This document shows positions 21,774-30,985 of a stretch of 64,000 bases of DNA, one piece after another. A program made the translations under genes and the position numbers. The notes under the pieces were generated by a model that was given only the letters and a program-made list of their open reading frames with translations, had not been told where the DNA came from and did not search any database. The DNA comes from Mantamonas sphyraenae (lineage: Eukaryota; CRuMs; Mantamonadidae). Every line of letters begins with the position of its first letter. Positions within the stretch are counted from its first letter, which is position 1. Location of the stretch: the NCBI GenBank assembly GCA_026936335.1, contig JAPMXV010000020.1:186001-250000 (forward strand), read 5' to 3'.

Positions 21774-23363
21774 ATGAATGGTGTGCGAGCGTCCGCGATG
21801 ACGTCAACACGAGAATTTTTTGCGTGGATGGCCATCGACCGCACAGAGGTGCTGGAGCACCTGAAGCACCTGTTCACGATTGCGTGGCCGGTGATTGTGG
21901 GATTCTTTTGCCAAAACATGCTGATGATCCTGGGCATCATGTTTGTGGGCCACCTCGGGGCAACGGAGTTGGCCGGGATTGCCCTGGGCTCCTTCTTCAC
22001 GAATGTCACGGGCTTTGCGACGTCGAGCGGCATGCTAACAGCTCTGGACACGCTTGCGGCACAGGCGATGGGATTGAAACAGATGAAGCTGGTCGGAGTG
22101 CTGCTGCAGCGCATGCTGGTGATCCAAGCCGGCATGTGGGTTCTGATTTCCATCATCTGGCTGAACACAGAGAGCATCCTGTTGGCTCTGGGTCAGGACC
22201 CTGAGGTCTGTGTGTATGCAGGACAGTTTGCGTCTGTGTCTGTGCTTGCGCTGCCGTTCTTCATGCTGTACGAGTGCGTCCGTCGATACCTGTCCGCGCA
22301 AGAGATTACCAAGCCGGCATTCTACGTGACGCTTGCAGCAGTGCCGTTTTGTGCGCTGTACAACTGGCTTTTGGTGAGTGTGCTTGGACTGGGCTTTGTG
22401 GGCAGCCCCGTGGCCCTTGTGCTTGTGTATGCGCAGCTTGCGTTGTCGCTTGTGGCGTACTGCAAGTGGCAGGGACTTCACACAGCGACGTGGGGAGGGT
22501 GGACACGTGCGGCACTGTCTGGTCTGAAACCAATGATCAAGCTGGGCAGCTTTGGTGTGCTGCAACTGAGTGCAGAGTGGTGGGCGTTTGAAATCAACGC
22601 AATCTTTGCGGGTCTGCTGGGCACGGTGGAGTTGGCGTCGCAGAGTGTGATCATGACGAGCACGGCGCTGTTGTTCATGGTTCCTTTGGGCATCTCGGTG
22701 GCAGTGTCGGTGGTGGTGGGCAATTTCCTGGGCAGCGGCCAGGTGCGCAAAGCAAAGGTGGTCAGCGCGGTGGCGACGGGAGTGACTGCCGCGTGCATGA
22801 TGGTGCAGGGTCTGCTGTTGTTTGCCCTGCGCGATGTGTGGGGTTGGATCTTTAGCAACGACCAGCGGGTGGTGCTGATGGTGGCGCACGTGCTGCCTGT
22901 GCTGTGCCTGTTTACGACTCTGGACGGCCTGCAGGGCACAATGAGCGGTGTGCTGCGAGGCTCGGGACGCCAAAACATCGGTGGGTATTTTAACCTGTTT
23001 TCCTACTGGATGGTGTCGTTGCCGCTGGGCCAGGTGCTCGTCTTTGTGACGAATCCAGAGCTGGGGATTATGGGGTTCTGGATCTCGCTCAGCGTGGGCC
23101 TTTTGATCAATTGCACGTTGCTGGGCACGGCGCTGTACCGCACAGACTGGGACAAGGAGAGCGAAAAGGCAGTGGCGCGCGTGGAGGAGCAGGAAGAGGC
23201 AGCAGAGGCGGCCGGGGCGGTGGGGCTGGACTCGATTTCCCTGCGCGAACACGAAGGTGGTGACAGTGACGAGGAGGGGGGAGAGGAGGGAGAGGAGGGA
23301 GAGAAGGGAGAGGAGGGAGAGGAGGGAGAGAAGGGAGAGGGAGAGAAAGACGAGACGGTGTGA
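21774..23363 (+). CDS. MATE-family multidrug/toxin efflux transporter
   Basis: Twelve-helix cation antiporter of the MatE family, single exon, 529 residues from the ATG at 21774 (a second ATG at 21798 is possible). Visible family features: a first helix after VLEHLKHLFTIAWPVIVGFF, MLMILGIMFVGHLGATELAGIALG, the ATSSGMLTALDTLAAQA motif of MATE helix 2-3 loops, and the pseudo-repeat second half beginning GLKPMIKLGSFGVLQLSAEWW with GTVELASQSVIM. The last ~65 residues are cytosolic and become a repetitive Gly/Glu tract (EEGEEGEKGEEG) encoded by a purine minisatellite. The size and architecture resemble eukaryotic MATE/SLC47 proteins. Substrate cannot be told from sequence. Confidence 0.92.
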   Translation: MNGVRASAMTSTREFFAWMAIDRTEVLEHLKHLFTIAWPVIVGFFCQNMLMILGIMFVGHLGATELAGIALGSFFTNVTGFATSSGMLTALDTLAAQAMGLKQMKLVGVLLQRMLVIQAGMWVLISIIWLNTESILLALGQDPEVCVYAGQFASVSVLALPFFMLYECVRRYLSAQEITKPAFYVTLAAVPFCALYNWLLVSVLGLGFVGSPVALVLVYAQLALSLVAYCKWQGLHTATWGGWTRAALSGLKPMIKLGSFGVLQLSAEWWAFEINAIFAGLLGTVELASQSVIMTSTALLFMVPLGISVAVSVVVGNFLGSGQVRKAKVVSAVATGVTAACMMVQGLLLFALRDVWGWIFSNDQRVVLMVAHVLPVLCLFTTLDGLQGTMSGVLRGSGRQNIGGYFNLFSYWMVSLPLGQVLVFVTNPELGIMGFWISLSVGLLINCTLLGTALYRTDWDKESEKAVARVEEQEEAAEAAGAVGLDSISLREHEGGDSDEEGGEEGEEGEKGEEGEEGEKGEGEKDETV

Positions 23364-23455
23364 GGTGGTGGGGTGAGGAGGGAGAGGAGGGAGAGGAGGG
23401 AGAGGAGGGAGAGAAGGGAGAGAAGGGAGAGGGAGAGAAAGACGAGACGGTGTGA
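23270..23455. repeat. GGGAGAGGA-type minisatellite with a 92-bp duplication of the MATE gene 3' end
   Basis: Purine-only tandem repeats encode the Glu/Gly tail of the MATE protein. The segment around the stop codon (GACGAGACGGTGTGAGG at 23349) recurs 92 bp downstream (23441), so a second copy of the tail end and stop lies in the 3'UTR. Confidence 0.85.
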
Positions 23456-23493
23456 GGGGGTGGGGTGTGTTTTCAATGTGCTGTTCATTGGCT

Positions 23494-25187
23494 TCAGGCG
23501 ACCTGAGCAAAGCCCATGCGGTGGTTCTCGGCGTCAAAGAGCGAGTAGTACTTGCGGATAAAGACATCGCCGAGGATGTAGAGCTCACCAATCTGCGGGG
23601 GCAGCTTGATGCCGAGGAAGCCGCTGAGGCACTCCTCTTGGCCGGCGGCGCCGATCTTGAGGATGTAGTCGTTGGGGGTCAGGGTAAAGTCCTTGCCGGC
23701 GAGGGTGATGGTGACGTCGGGCATGTGGGGGATCTGGCTGCAGTTGACGATGTACTCGTTGGTCGGGTTGGGGAGCTCGTCGCAGACCTTCTCCAGCTGG
23801 GCCTCGATCTGAGCCTCGGTACGGTTGTTGCCGAGGGCCTTGTCGAGGAGGGTGATGACAGCCTCGCACAGGGCGCAGCTGGTGCCGCCGACGTTGTTGC
23901 CGTCGAGGGAGTAGGTGCGTGCCTTGGGGCAGAGGCCGAGGTTGGTGCAGATGGTCTTGGGGTCGAGCTTCTGCAGGAGCATCTGGACGAGCTCAGGCTC
24001 GTACTTCTGGACAAAGGCGTCGCACTCCTCAGCAAGGAGACCCGTGGCGCCGATGAGCTTGTTGATCTGGTCCATGACCTCGACGGGGCCAGCGAGCAGG
24101 GACGTGCCTGTGTCGGCGATGGCCTTGCAGGGCTTGCTGGAGGAGCAGAAGTTCTGGTTGCCGGCGGCGAATCCGTCCATGGCAAACATCCAGTAGTTCT
24201 CCTCGATGAGGGGCACGTAGGTGAGGTCGCCGGTGAAGTGGCTGGTGTCGACGCCGCCGAGAGTGATCTCGCCGTTCTCGCCGCTCTTCGGGGAGAGGTA
24301 GTAGCCAAAGAGGGCCTTTTCGATCTTGCCCTCGGCAACGGCGTTCTTCCACCACGGGGTCACGTTGTCCACAGAGATGCTCTGGTAGGCCATGCCCATG
24401 ATGCCGTCAAACTTGGCGGCGACAAAGGCCAGACCGGGCTCGCTGGTGGCCTCGCCAAAGACCTGGTCACCGACGACGACGTTGCCCACACCGACGGCGT
24501 CCTGGGAAAGGAAGCCCGTGCAGGCGCCGCTGCCGTACTGGATGCTGAAGGCCTTGCCGTTGGCGACGTAGGTGTGGGACTTGGAAGAGTCGTACTTGTG
24601 GTGCAGGTCACAGGCAATGTCGGTGAACTTGCACTTCTTGGACGGGATCCACAGGTTGGAGGAACCCTGTAGGAGAGGGTGCAGGTGGTGGGGTGGGGTG
24701 GGGTGTGTGTGTCAGAGGCGGGGGCGCGTGCGTTTTCGGGAAGAAGCTGGCCAAAGAAAAAAATCCACGCGGAATGCGCGTGCATTTGCGCGCGTGGGCA
24801 GGGTGGAGAGGGAGATGGGAAGGCGTGGGAGGGTTGTGGGGATGGGGCCGTAGTGTGGAAAAGAGTACGTACGGTGTCCGGGACGACAAGGAAGTCCTGG
24901 GCCGGGTTGCCGATGGTGATGGCAATGTAGTACTGGGCATCTTCAAAGTTGGAGATGGGCACGTTGGAGGTGGAGACCTCGGCGCCGTACTTCTGGAGCA
25001 GGTTCTTGGCGATGCGCTGGCGCTGCTCGGCGACGTAGCGCAGGTTGGCGGCATGGAAGTTTGTGCCCGAGGCGTGCATGGCCTGGCGGACAGTGGTGTC
25101 CATGCGATGAAGCTGGACGCGCTCCATGGCCAGGGCAGCGTGGCTGAGAGCAATCACAACGAGAAGACAAGCAAGAGTCTTGTTCAT
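23494..25187 (-). CDS. Pepsin-like aspartic protease with saposin-like (plant-specific) insert
   Basis: Lysosomal or secreted cathepsin D/phytepsin-type endopeptidase of about 495 residues. Exons are 25187-24873 and 24666-23494, joined in phase 0 exactly between the Thr and Gly of the first catalytic triad. Residues 1-20 are a signal peptide (MNKTLACLLVVIALSHAALA), then a propeptide. The first active site reads VPDTGSSNLW (Asp about 104), the second ADTGTSLLAGP (about 289). Residues about 314-420 insert a circularly permuted saposin module (CDAFVQKYEPELVQMLL, TICTNLGLCP ... TSCALCEAVITLLDKALG ... CDELPNP) with six cysteines and an N-glycosylation site. Such inserts are typical of plant aspartic proteases and promote membrane interaction. 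The gene is divergent from Sec24, with 85 bp between starts. Confidence 0.93.
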
Positions 25188-25272
25188 GGTGTGTGGGTTG
25201 CACAGAATGGGGTTTGGTTGCTGCGGCTGGGGCAGGAGCGTTCGTGCGGCAAACGTTTTCCTTCCACACGAG
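25188..25272. promoter_or_regulatory. Shared divergent promoter region (aspartic protease / SEC24)
   Basis: Eighty-five bp between start codons of two presumably well-expressed genes. No consensus element recognised. Confidence 0.35.
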
Positions 25273-28200
25273 ATGCAGTGGCAGCAGCAGCAGCAGAAGG
25301 CGCAGGGAGGCAGCACGGGAACCAACACGGGAGGCTCGGGCAACACGGGCAGCATGAGCCCCGTGGTGGGCGGGGTTCAGCATGGAGGAAGCAGTGGAAA
25401 CGGAGGCGGGAGCAGCAGTGGCGGCAGCTTCGGCGGCGTCTCGGGAGGGAGTGGAGGAAACAGCGTGCAGAGCGGCGGAGGACAAGTGATGATGGGTGGA
25501 ACGGGCTCGAACGGAAGCGAAATGGGTGGGGGTTGGCAGGGAGGCTCTGTGGGCATGGGTTCAAGTGGAGGTGTAAGCGGAAGCGCGTTTGGAGGCGGCC
25601 CTCCCAATGGAGGAGTAGCATTCGGCTCGGTCGGCGGCAGCGGAAGCAGCATGAGCAGCAGTGGGAGCAGCACGGGCGGAGGCGGAGGTGGAGGTGGGTA
25701 CGGAGGTGGGTATGTAAACCCGTACGCAAACAGCTACGGGGGTGGGGGCGGGGGAGGAAGCAGCAGCGGAGGGTCGAGTTCGACGACGACAACGACGTCA
25801 TCGTCTGTGTCTGGGTCGGGAGCGGGCTCGGGAGGGCCGGCCAAGGTTGGAGGAGCGAGCTACGGAGGGCAAATGAGCGGAGGAAACACAGGGGCGGGCA
25901 ACACGGCCAGCAGTAACCAGTCAAACAGTGGGAGCGGGAGCGAGGTGCCGTTCTACATTCGGCAGCAGCAGGAGATGGCTGCGAAGCAGGCGGCGGCACG
26001 TGCGGCAGCGGCAGAGGCAAGCAGCTCGAGCACGACGCGACTGCAGTACACCAATGTGGCAGAAGACCAGTACCAGGCGCTGTCGCTGGGTACTCTGGAT
26101 AGCACGAGTTCGACGGGCGGACTGAGCGAAGATGCCGGTAGCAGCAGCCTGGGCGGGAGTGGAGGAGTGGTGAACCCATACAGCAAGGGCAGTGCAGGAG
26201 GAAGCAACACAGGAGGGTATGCGTATCCGAGCAGCGGTGCCATGGCAATGGGGGGAACCAACATGAGCAGCAACAGCGGGACAAACGCGAACAGTGCGAG
26301 CGGGAACCAACAGGACGGGAGCAAGGGTGGAGACGACGCAGGCAAGCAAGGTAGGAGCAAGAGTGGAAAGAAAAAGTCGCGCATCGATCCGAAGCAGATT
26401 CCGTCGCCGGCGGCAAACAAGGAAAACACGCGTGCATACTACGCGGCCCAGGTGAGCGGAACCAAGTATTTGCCGCCTGCACCGACGGCGCCGCAGGTGA
26501 TTGAGGACAAGGGCAACTGCTCTAGTCGGTTTGTGCGCTCGTCTGTGTACAACGTACCTGTGAACGCGGAGCTGCTGGGCAACAGCAACCTTCCGTTTGG
26601 GCTTGTGGTGCAACCGTTTGCAGAGACGGACATTGGGGAAGAGCGAGTGGCAGTTGTATCGACAGGGCAGGAGGGGCCGATCCGGTGCCGGCGGTGCCGC
26701 GGGTACATCAACTGCAGCGCACGATTTGTGGAAGGCGGGCGGTCGTGGGTGTGCCCTCTGTGCGATTGCAGCAACGAGGTGCCGAGGGACTACTTTAGCA
26801 ACCTGGACGCCAACGGGAACCGTTTGGATTTGGAATCGCGGCCGGAGCTGCAGCGGGGGAGCGTGGACTTTGAGGTGTTCCACGCGGACTACCTGAAGGA
26901 GTACGACGGGAAGGAGCCCGAGGCTATGGCGTATGTGTTTGTGATTGACGTGAGCCCCGGTGCAATGAGTAGCGGGATGGTGGGCGTGGCGGCGGCAGCG
27001 ATCCGGGAACAGCTGGACGAGCTGCCGGCTGGAGACGCGGCGCGCGTGGCATTCATCACGTACGACACGAGCGTCCACTTTTACGACGTGAGCGAGCGGC
27101 AGTCGAGCCCTGCGATGCATGTGGTGTCGGAGGTGGACGACATGTACGTGCCGCTGCCGCACGGGTCTGTGGTGACGCTGGGAGAGTCGCGTGGGCTTGT
27201 GGAGGAACTGCTGACGACGCTGGAGTCGCCGAGCATGTTTGGGCAGGGCAAGAGCAGCGGGAGCGCGTTTGGAGCAGCGATGCAAGCGGCGAGGCTTGCA
27301 CTGAGCGAGAGCCACGGAGGGCGTGTGCTTGCGTTTGTGGCAAACATGCCGTCGTACGGCCCGGGAGCCATGAGTGGGCGCAAGAACCGACGGGTGTACG
27401 GAACGGAGCAGGAAAAGACACTGTTTCTGCCGCAGGGCAACTTTTATCCGACTCTGGGGGCGGAACTGAGCGAAGCCGGTGTGGCGGTGGACCTGTTCCT
27501 GTGTGCGAGCAGCTTCATGGACGTAGCGAGCCTGAGCGCGGTGAGCCGGCTGACGGGCGGGCAGGTGCAGTATTACAGCAAGTTTATGGGCGAAGGAAGC
27601 AGCGGGGCCAAGCTTGCGCTGGACGTGGGGCGTGCAATGCGCCGAGAAAGCGGATACGACGGCCTGATGCGAGTGCGCACAAGCACGGGAGTGACAGCGG
27701 TGGCACACTACGGCCACTTTCTGCCAAAGAGCGCCACAGACATGCGCATGGCGGGCGTGGACGCAGACCTGACGTTTGCAGTGGAGCTTGCGCTGGAGAA
27801 GGAGCTGGAGGACAAGAGCATGGCGTGTGTGCAGGTTGCAATCCTGTACACGGCAGCTGATGGGACACGGCGCATCCGTGTGCACACGTGGAGCGGACGT
27901 GTGACGTCGAACCTTGGCAACGTGTACAAGTATGCAGACCTGTACACAGTGGCGGGCCTGCTGACGCAAAAGGCGCTTGCCCAGGCGGAGCAGAACAGCA
28001 CCAACGCGGCACGGCAAGAGATCAACAAGGCGTGCGTGGACATGCTGTACACGTACCGGAAGTTTTGTGCAAACTCGAGCGAGCCGGGCCAACTGATTCT
28101 TCCCGAGTCGCTGAAGCTGCTGCCTGTGTTTACGCTGGGCATGACCAAGACGGCGGCATTCAACTCAAACACAAGCGTGGTGCTGGACGCACGCGTGGCG

Positions 28201-28719
28201 GACATGAACGCGCTTCGACGCATGCCGCTGCAGCAGCTGACTCTGTACGTGTACCCGCGCATGTATGCGTTGCACGCGTTGCACGAAAAGGCGGGGCTGG
28301 CTGTGGAAGGGGAAACCAACATTGTTGCGATGCCAAAGGCGGCGAGCCTGAGCAGCGAGCACCTGACAAACGACGGAGTGTTTCTGCTGGACAACGGCCA
28401 GGACTTTCTGGTGTGGGTGGGAAGCAACGTGGAGGAAAGCGTGCTGGACCGTCTGTTTGACGTGATGGAGGTGCGTGCGCTCGGCAAAGAACCGCAGTGG
28501 AGGGAGCTGGACAACGACTACAACCGACGTGTGTGCGCCATGATGGAGTACCTGCGCGAGACAAGGAGCAGCAACCCGATGGTGAGCGTGGTCACGCGTG
28601 GCAGTGCGATGGAGCCGTGGTTCCTGTCGTTCTTGTTTGAAGACCGCAGCGTCGGTGCGATGAGCTACGTCGACCACCTGTGCTCTATCCACAGGCAGAT
28701 TCAGAGGCGATTGGCGTGA
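25273..28719 (+). CDS. SEC24: COPII coat cargo-adaptor Sec24
   Basis: Cargo-selecting subunit of the COPII coat at ER exit sites, single exon, 1,148 residues from the ATG at 25273. Residues 1 to about 330 are extreme Gly/Ser-rich low complexity (SGGSFGGVSGG, GGGGGGYGGGY), replacing the usual Pro/Gln-rich head. The Sec23/24 zinc finger is at about 467-500 (RCRRCRGYINC ... WVCPLCDCSNEVP, CX2C-CX2C). The trunk domain follows (AYVFVIDVSPGAMSSG ... ARVAFITYD), then the beta-sandwich (YDGLMRVRTSTGV), the helical domain and a gelsolin-like end (FLLDNGQDFLVWVGSNVEESVL). All five Sec24 regions are present, so it should be functional. Upstream in-frame ATGs back to 25189 lie in the shared promoter and are less likely. 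Confidence 0.95.
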   Translation: MQWQQQQQKAQGGSTGTNTGGSGNTGSMSPVVGGVQHGGSSGNGGGSSSGGSFGGVSGGSGGNSVQSGGGQVMMGGTGSNGSEMGGGWQGGSVGMGSSGGVSGSAFGGGPPNGGVAFGSVGGSGSSMSSSGSSTGGGGGGGGYGGGYVNPYANSYGGGGGGGSSSGGSSSTTTTTSSSVSGSGAGSGGPAKVGGASYGGQMSGGNTGAGNTASSNQSNSGSGSEVPFYIRQQQEMAAKQAAARAAAAEASSSSTTRLQYTNVAEDQYQALSLGTLDSTSSTGGLSEDAGSSSLGGSGGVVNPYSKGSAGGSNTGGYAYPSSGAMAMGGTNMSSNSGTNANSASGNQQDGSKGGDDAGKQGRSKSGKKKSRIDPKQIPSPAANKENTRAYYAAQVSGTKYLPPAPTAPQVIEDKGNCSSRFVRSSVYNVPVNAELLGNSNLPFGLVVQPFAETDIGEERVAVVSTGQEGPIRCRRCRGYINCSARFVEGGRSWVCPLCDCSNEVPRDYFSNLDANGNRLDLESRPELQRGSVDFEVFHADYLKEYDGKEPEAMAYVFVIDVSPGAMSSGMVGVAAAAIREQLDELPAGDAARVAFITYDTSVHFYDVSERQSSPAMHVVSEVDDMYVPLPHGSVVTLGESRGLVEELLTTLESPSMFGQGKSSGSAFGAAMQAARLALSESHGGRVLAFVANMPSYGPGAMSGRKNRRVYGTEQEKTLFLPQGNFYPTLGAELSEAGVAVDLFLCASSFMDVASLSAVSRLTGGQVQYYSKFMGEGSSGAKLALDVGRAMRRESGYDGLMRVRTSTGVTAVAHYGHFLPKSATDMRMAGVDADLTFAVELALEKELEDKSMACVQVAILYTAADGTRRIRVHTWSGRVTSNLGNVYKYADLYTVAGLLTQKALAQAEQNSTNAARQEINKACVDMLYTYRKFCANSSEPGQLILPESLKLLPVFTLGMTKTAAFNSNTSVVLDARVADMNALRRMPLQQLTLYVYPRMYALHALHEKAGLAVEGETNIVAMPKAASLSSEHLTNDGVFLLDNGQDFLVWVGSNVEESVLDRLFDVMEVRALGKEPQWRELDNDYNRRVCAMMEYLRETRSSNPMVSVVTRGSAMEPWFLSFLFEDRSVGAMSYVDHLCSIHRQIQRRLA

Positions 28720-28768
28720 GGGATGAGAATGTAGGAGACGGGAATTTGCCTTCATTGCGTTTGTTGGT

Positions 28769-30902
28769 TCAGGACCAGTAGGTGGGAACGATTTGGGTGA
28801 CGTCTGCGCGGCAGATGGGACACTGGCGCAAGGGGAACTGCTGGGTGCACTCTAGGCAGACGCACTGATGGCCGCAACGCAGGAGCACCGTGTCGATGGC
28901 GTTGTCCATGCAGACCTTGCAGAGGTGCATGTCGTTGAAGCGGTCGATGAGGTTCTTTTGTGCGGTGACGAGGATCTGCTGCTGGTCGATGCGTTCTTGC
29001 TGCATGCGCATGGCGGCAAGGGCCATGTTGTCTTTCCATAGCCTGATGAGGGCCTTGGGGTCGCGCGGGGCGGGTGGGGAGGGAGAGGTGGCGGACGGGG
29101 AGGCAGTGGAGGTGGTGGAAGAGGTTGTGGTAGAGGTGGAGGTCATGATGGTGGTACTCTCGGGTGGGGAGGAGGAGGAGGCGGATGAGGAGTCTGTGTG
29201 GGCACGCGTGGTAGCTTCGAGAAGGAGCTCGACAATGGTTTCGTAGCCGTGGTCGAGGGCGGTTTCGAGAGGCATCTTGCCACGTACGTCGGGGATGTCG
29301 AGGCGTGCGTCGCGGTTGACGAGTTCGAGACAGCCGAGGTAGTTGCCAAAGCTGGCGGCAATGTGGAGGGCAGTCTCGCCTGTGTTTTTGTTGGCGGCGT
29401 CGATGTCGACGTGTGCGTCGAGGAGCACTTTGAGGGTGTCGATGATGGCCTCGTTCTGTGCAGCTATGTGAAGGAGGGTGTTTCCGGCGTCGTCGACAAT
29501 GGAGCCGATCTCCGGGTAGGCCTTGAGGGAGGCAGTGAGCTTTTGGATGCTGCCTCGCTTGACGAGAGCAAACATCTTTGCGTTGGAGCGACGCTTGACC
29601 GGCTGGTCGTCGTCGTTGGAGGCGGACGTGGTTGCTTGGGAAAGGTTTGCGACGGTGGCTTCTTCGGCGTCGCGCTCTTGTTGGGAGAGGGGTTGCAGGG
29701 CGAGTTTGTACAGGGTGTCCATGAGATCTTTGTGGGAATCCTGTGGGAGGGCGGGGGTGAGCGTGTGCTGTTGGGCGTGTGGTGGGCGTGTGGTGGTTTC
29801 CGTACCCAGTATTTCGCAGCGAGCTGAGGCTTGACGGTGAGCATGTTGATGTCAAAGATGGTGTCTGCGTTCTTGAGAAAGGGTTGAAGGTCTTTGGTGT
29901 GTGGGGGTGTGGGTGGGTGTGAGCGGACGGGTTGGAAGGGGTTCGCGAAGGGAAACGGGCGAGAAACGGACCGGGAACCGAGGCGAACCAGGCGAGGAGG
30001 TCCTCGTGGGTGGAGAGAAGGGTGGCAACACGTTGTCCCTTGTGTTTGGCAACTCTGTGGGCGGGAGTGTTGGTGCTCTTGGTGATGGCCTTGGCCTTGG
30101 CGTTGGAGGAAGAGGAGGTGGAAGAATAAGATCCGCGGTCGGAAAGGGGCGAGTAGCCAGCGCGAGGGGACGGGGTGGACATGGCATACTCGATGGTGTC
30201 ACGGTGGGAGGGGACGTCGTAGTCGATGTGAGCGGCGAGACGTTCCTCGAGGGCTCGCTGGAGGAGCTGGGCCCGAATGGCAAGGACCTGGTTCACGTTG
30301 TCGCGTGCGTAGGTACGATGTGAGCGATGGACGTGGTCCATGTCATCGTCGAGATCATCGTCTTCATCGTCTTGGTCGTGGTCGCTAATGATGTCCAGAT
30401 CATCGTCGCGGTCCACAAAGTCCATCGAGTAGGCGTAAGGGTTGCGGAAGGGGTTCTCATGGATGGGCGTGTACGATGAGATGGATTGGGCGGTGGAGCC
30501 AACTTCGTAGGAAGAGCGTGCAGAGCGTGAGCGAGGCATGCTGCGTGTGGACGGCGGGGTGTTGTTGGAATTGGCCGTGCGAGAGGAGGAGGAGGCTGAG
30601 GAGGCTGAGGATGAGGAAGAGGAGGAGGAGGAGGAGGAGGAGGAGGTTGTGGTGGTGGTGGACGACGACAAAGGCACGGCGGTGGTTGAAGGCGTGCGCT
30701 CGTCGTCTGTGGAGGGTATGCCCGTGGAGAAGGAGAAGGAGGCGCGACGGCGGCGTGGTTGTTGCGGAGCGTTGTTTGCGTTTGCGTTTGTCTGGGCCTG
30801 TGGGCTGTGGTTGCTGCGGGAACTGATTGTGGTGTTGCGTCTCTTTGGCGCGGACGTGTTGGATGTGGAAGAACGCACAAGGCGTGTTTCCTGATTGCCC
30901 AT
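28769..30902 (-). CDS. Ankyrin-repeat RING-type E3 ubiquitin ligase, N-myristoylation candidate
   Basis: Predicted ubiquitin ligase of 662 residues. Exons are 30902-29972, 29891-29806 and 29740-28769, with phases 1 and 0 matching. The N-terminus MGNQET fits an N-myristoylation signal. Residues 2 to about 310 are disordered: Ser/Thr/Asn runs and a very acidic stretch (DRDDDLDIISDHDQDDEDDD). About three ankyrin repeats span residues 423-512 (GNTLLHIAAQNEAIIDTLKVLL, GETALHIAASFGNYLGCLELV, GKMPLETALDHGYETIVELLL). A Ser/Pro linker and helix lead to a C-terminal C3HC4 RING (CKVCMDNAIDTVLLRCGHQC ... CPICRADV) of the IAP/LRSAM1-like class. The gene is divergent from the saposin-phosphatase gene. Confidence 0.87.
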
Positions 30903-30985
30903 GGCGTGGAGGGATTGCTTTGGGTCGGCGCGAGGAGAACCAAGCAATTTTCTTTTCTCATTTTTAATAATCCGATCCCAGAAGC
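30903..30985. promoter_or_regulatory. Shared divergent promoter region (ankyrin-RING / saposin-phosphatase)
   Basis: Eighty-three bp; contains the most AT-rich intergenic patch seen nearby (CATTTTTAATAATCC at about 30959-30973), which could serve as a core promoter element. Confidence 0.4.

Noticed and set aside
19906-21810. 634-residue open frame antisense to the hybrid histidine kinase
   Set aside because: Shadow frame produced by GC-rich third codon positions; the sense strand has complete kinase motifs and the antisense product is His/Arg/Gln-rich without family features.
22035-23591. 518-residue antisense frame over the MATE gene
   Set aside because: Composition (Arg, His, Ser, Pro) is typical of antisense to a membrane protein; no motif.
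25921-28092. 723-residue antisense frame over SEC24
   Set aside because: Antisense shadow; sense frame is an unambiguous Sec24.
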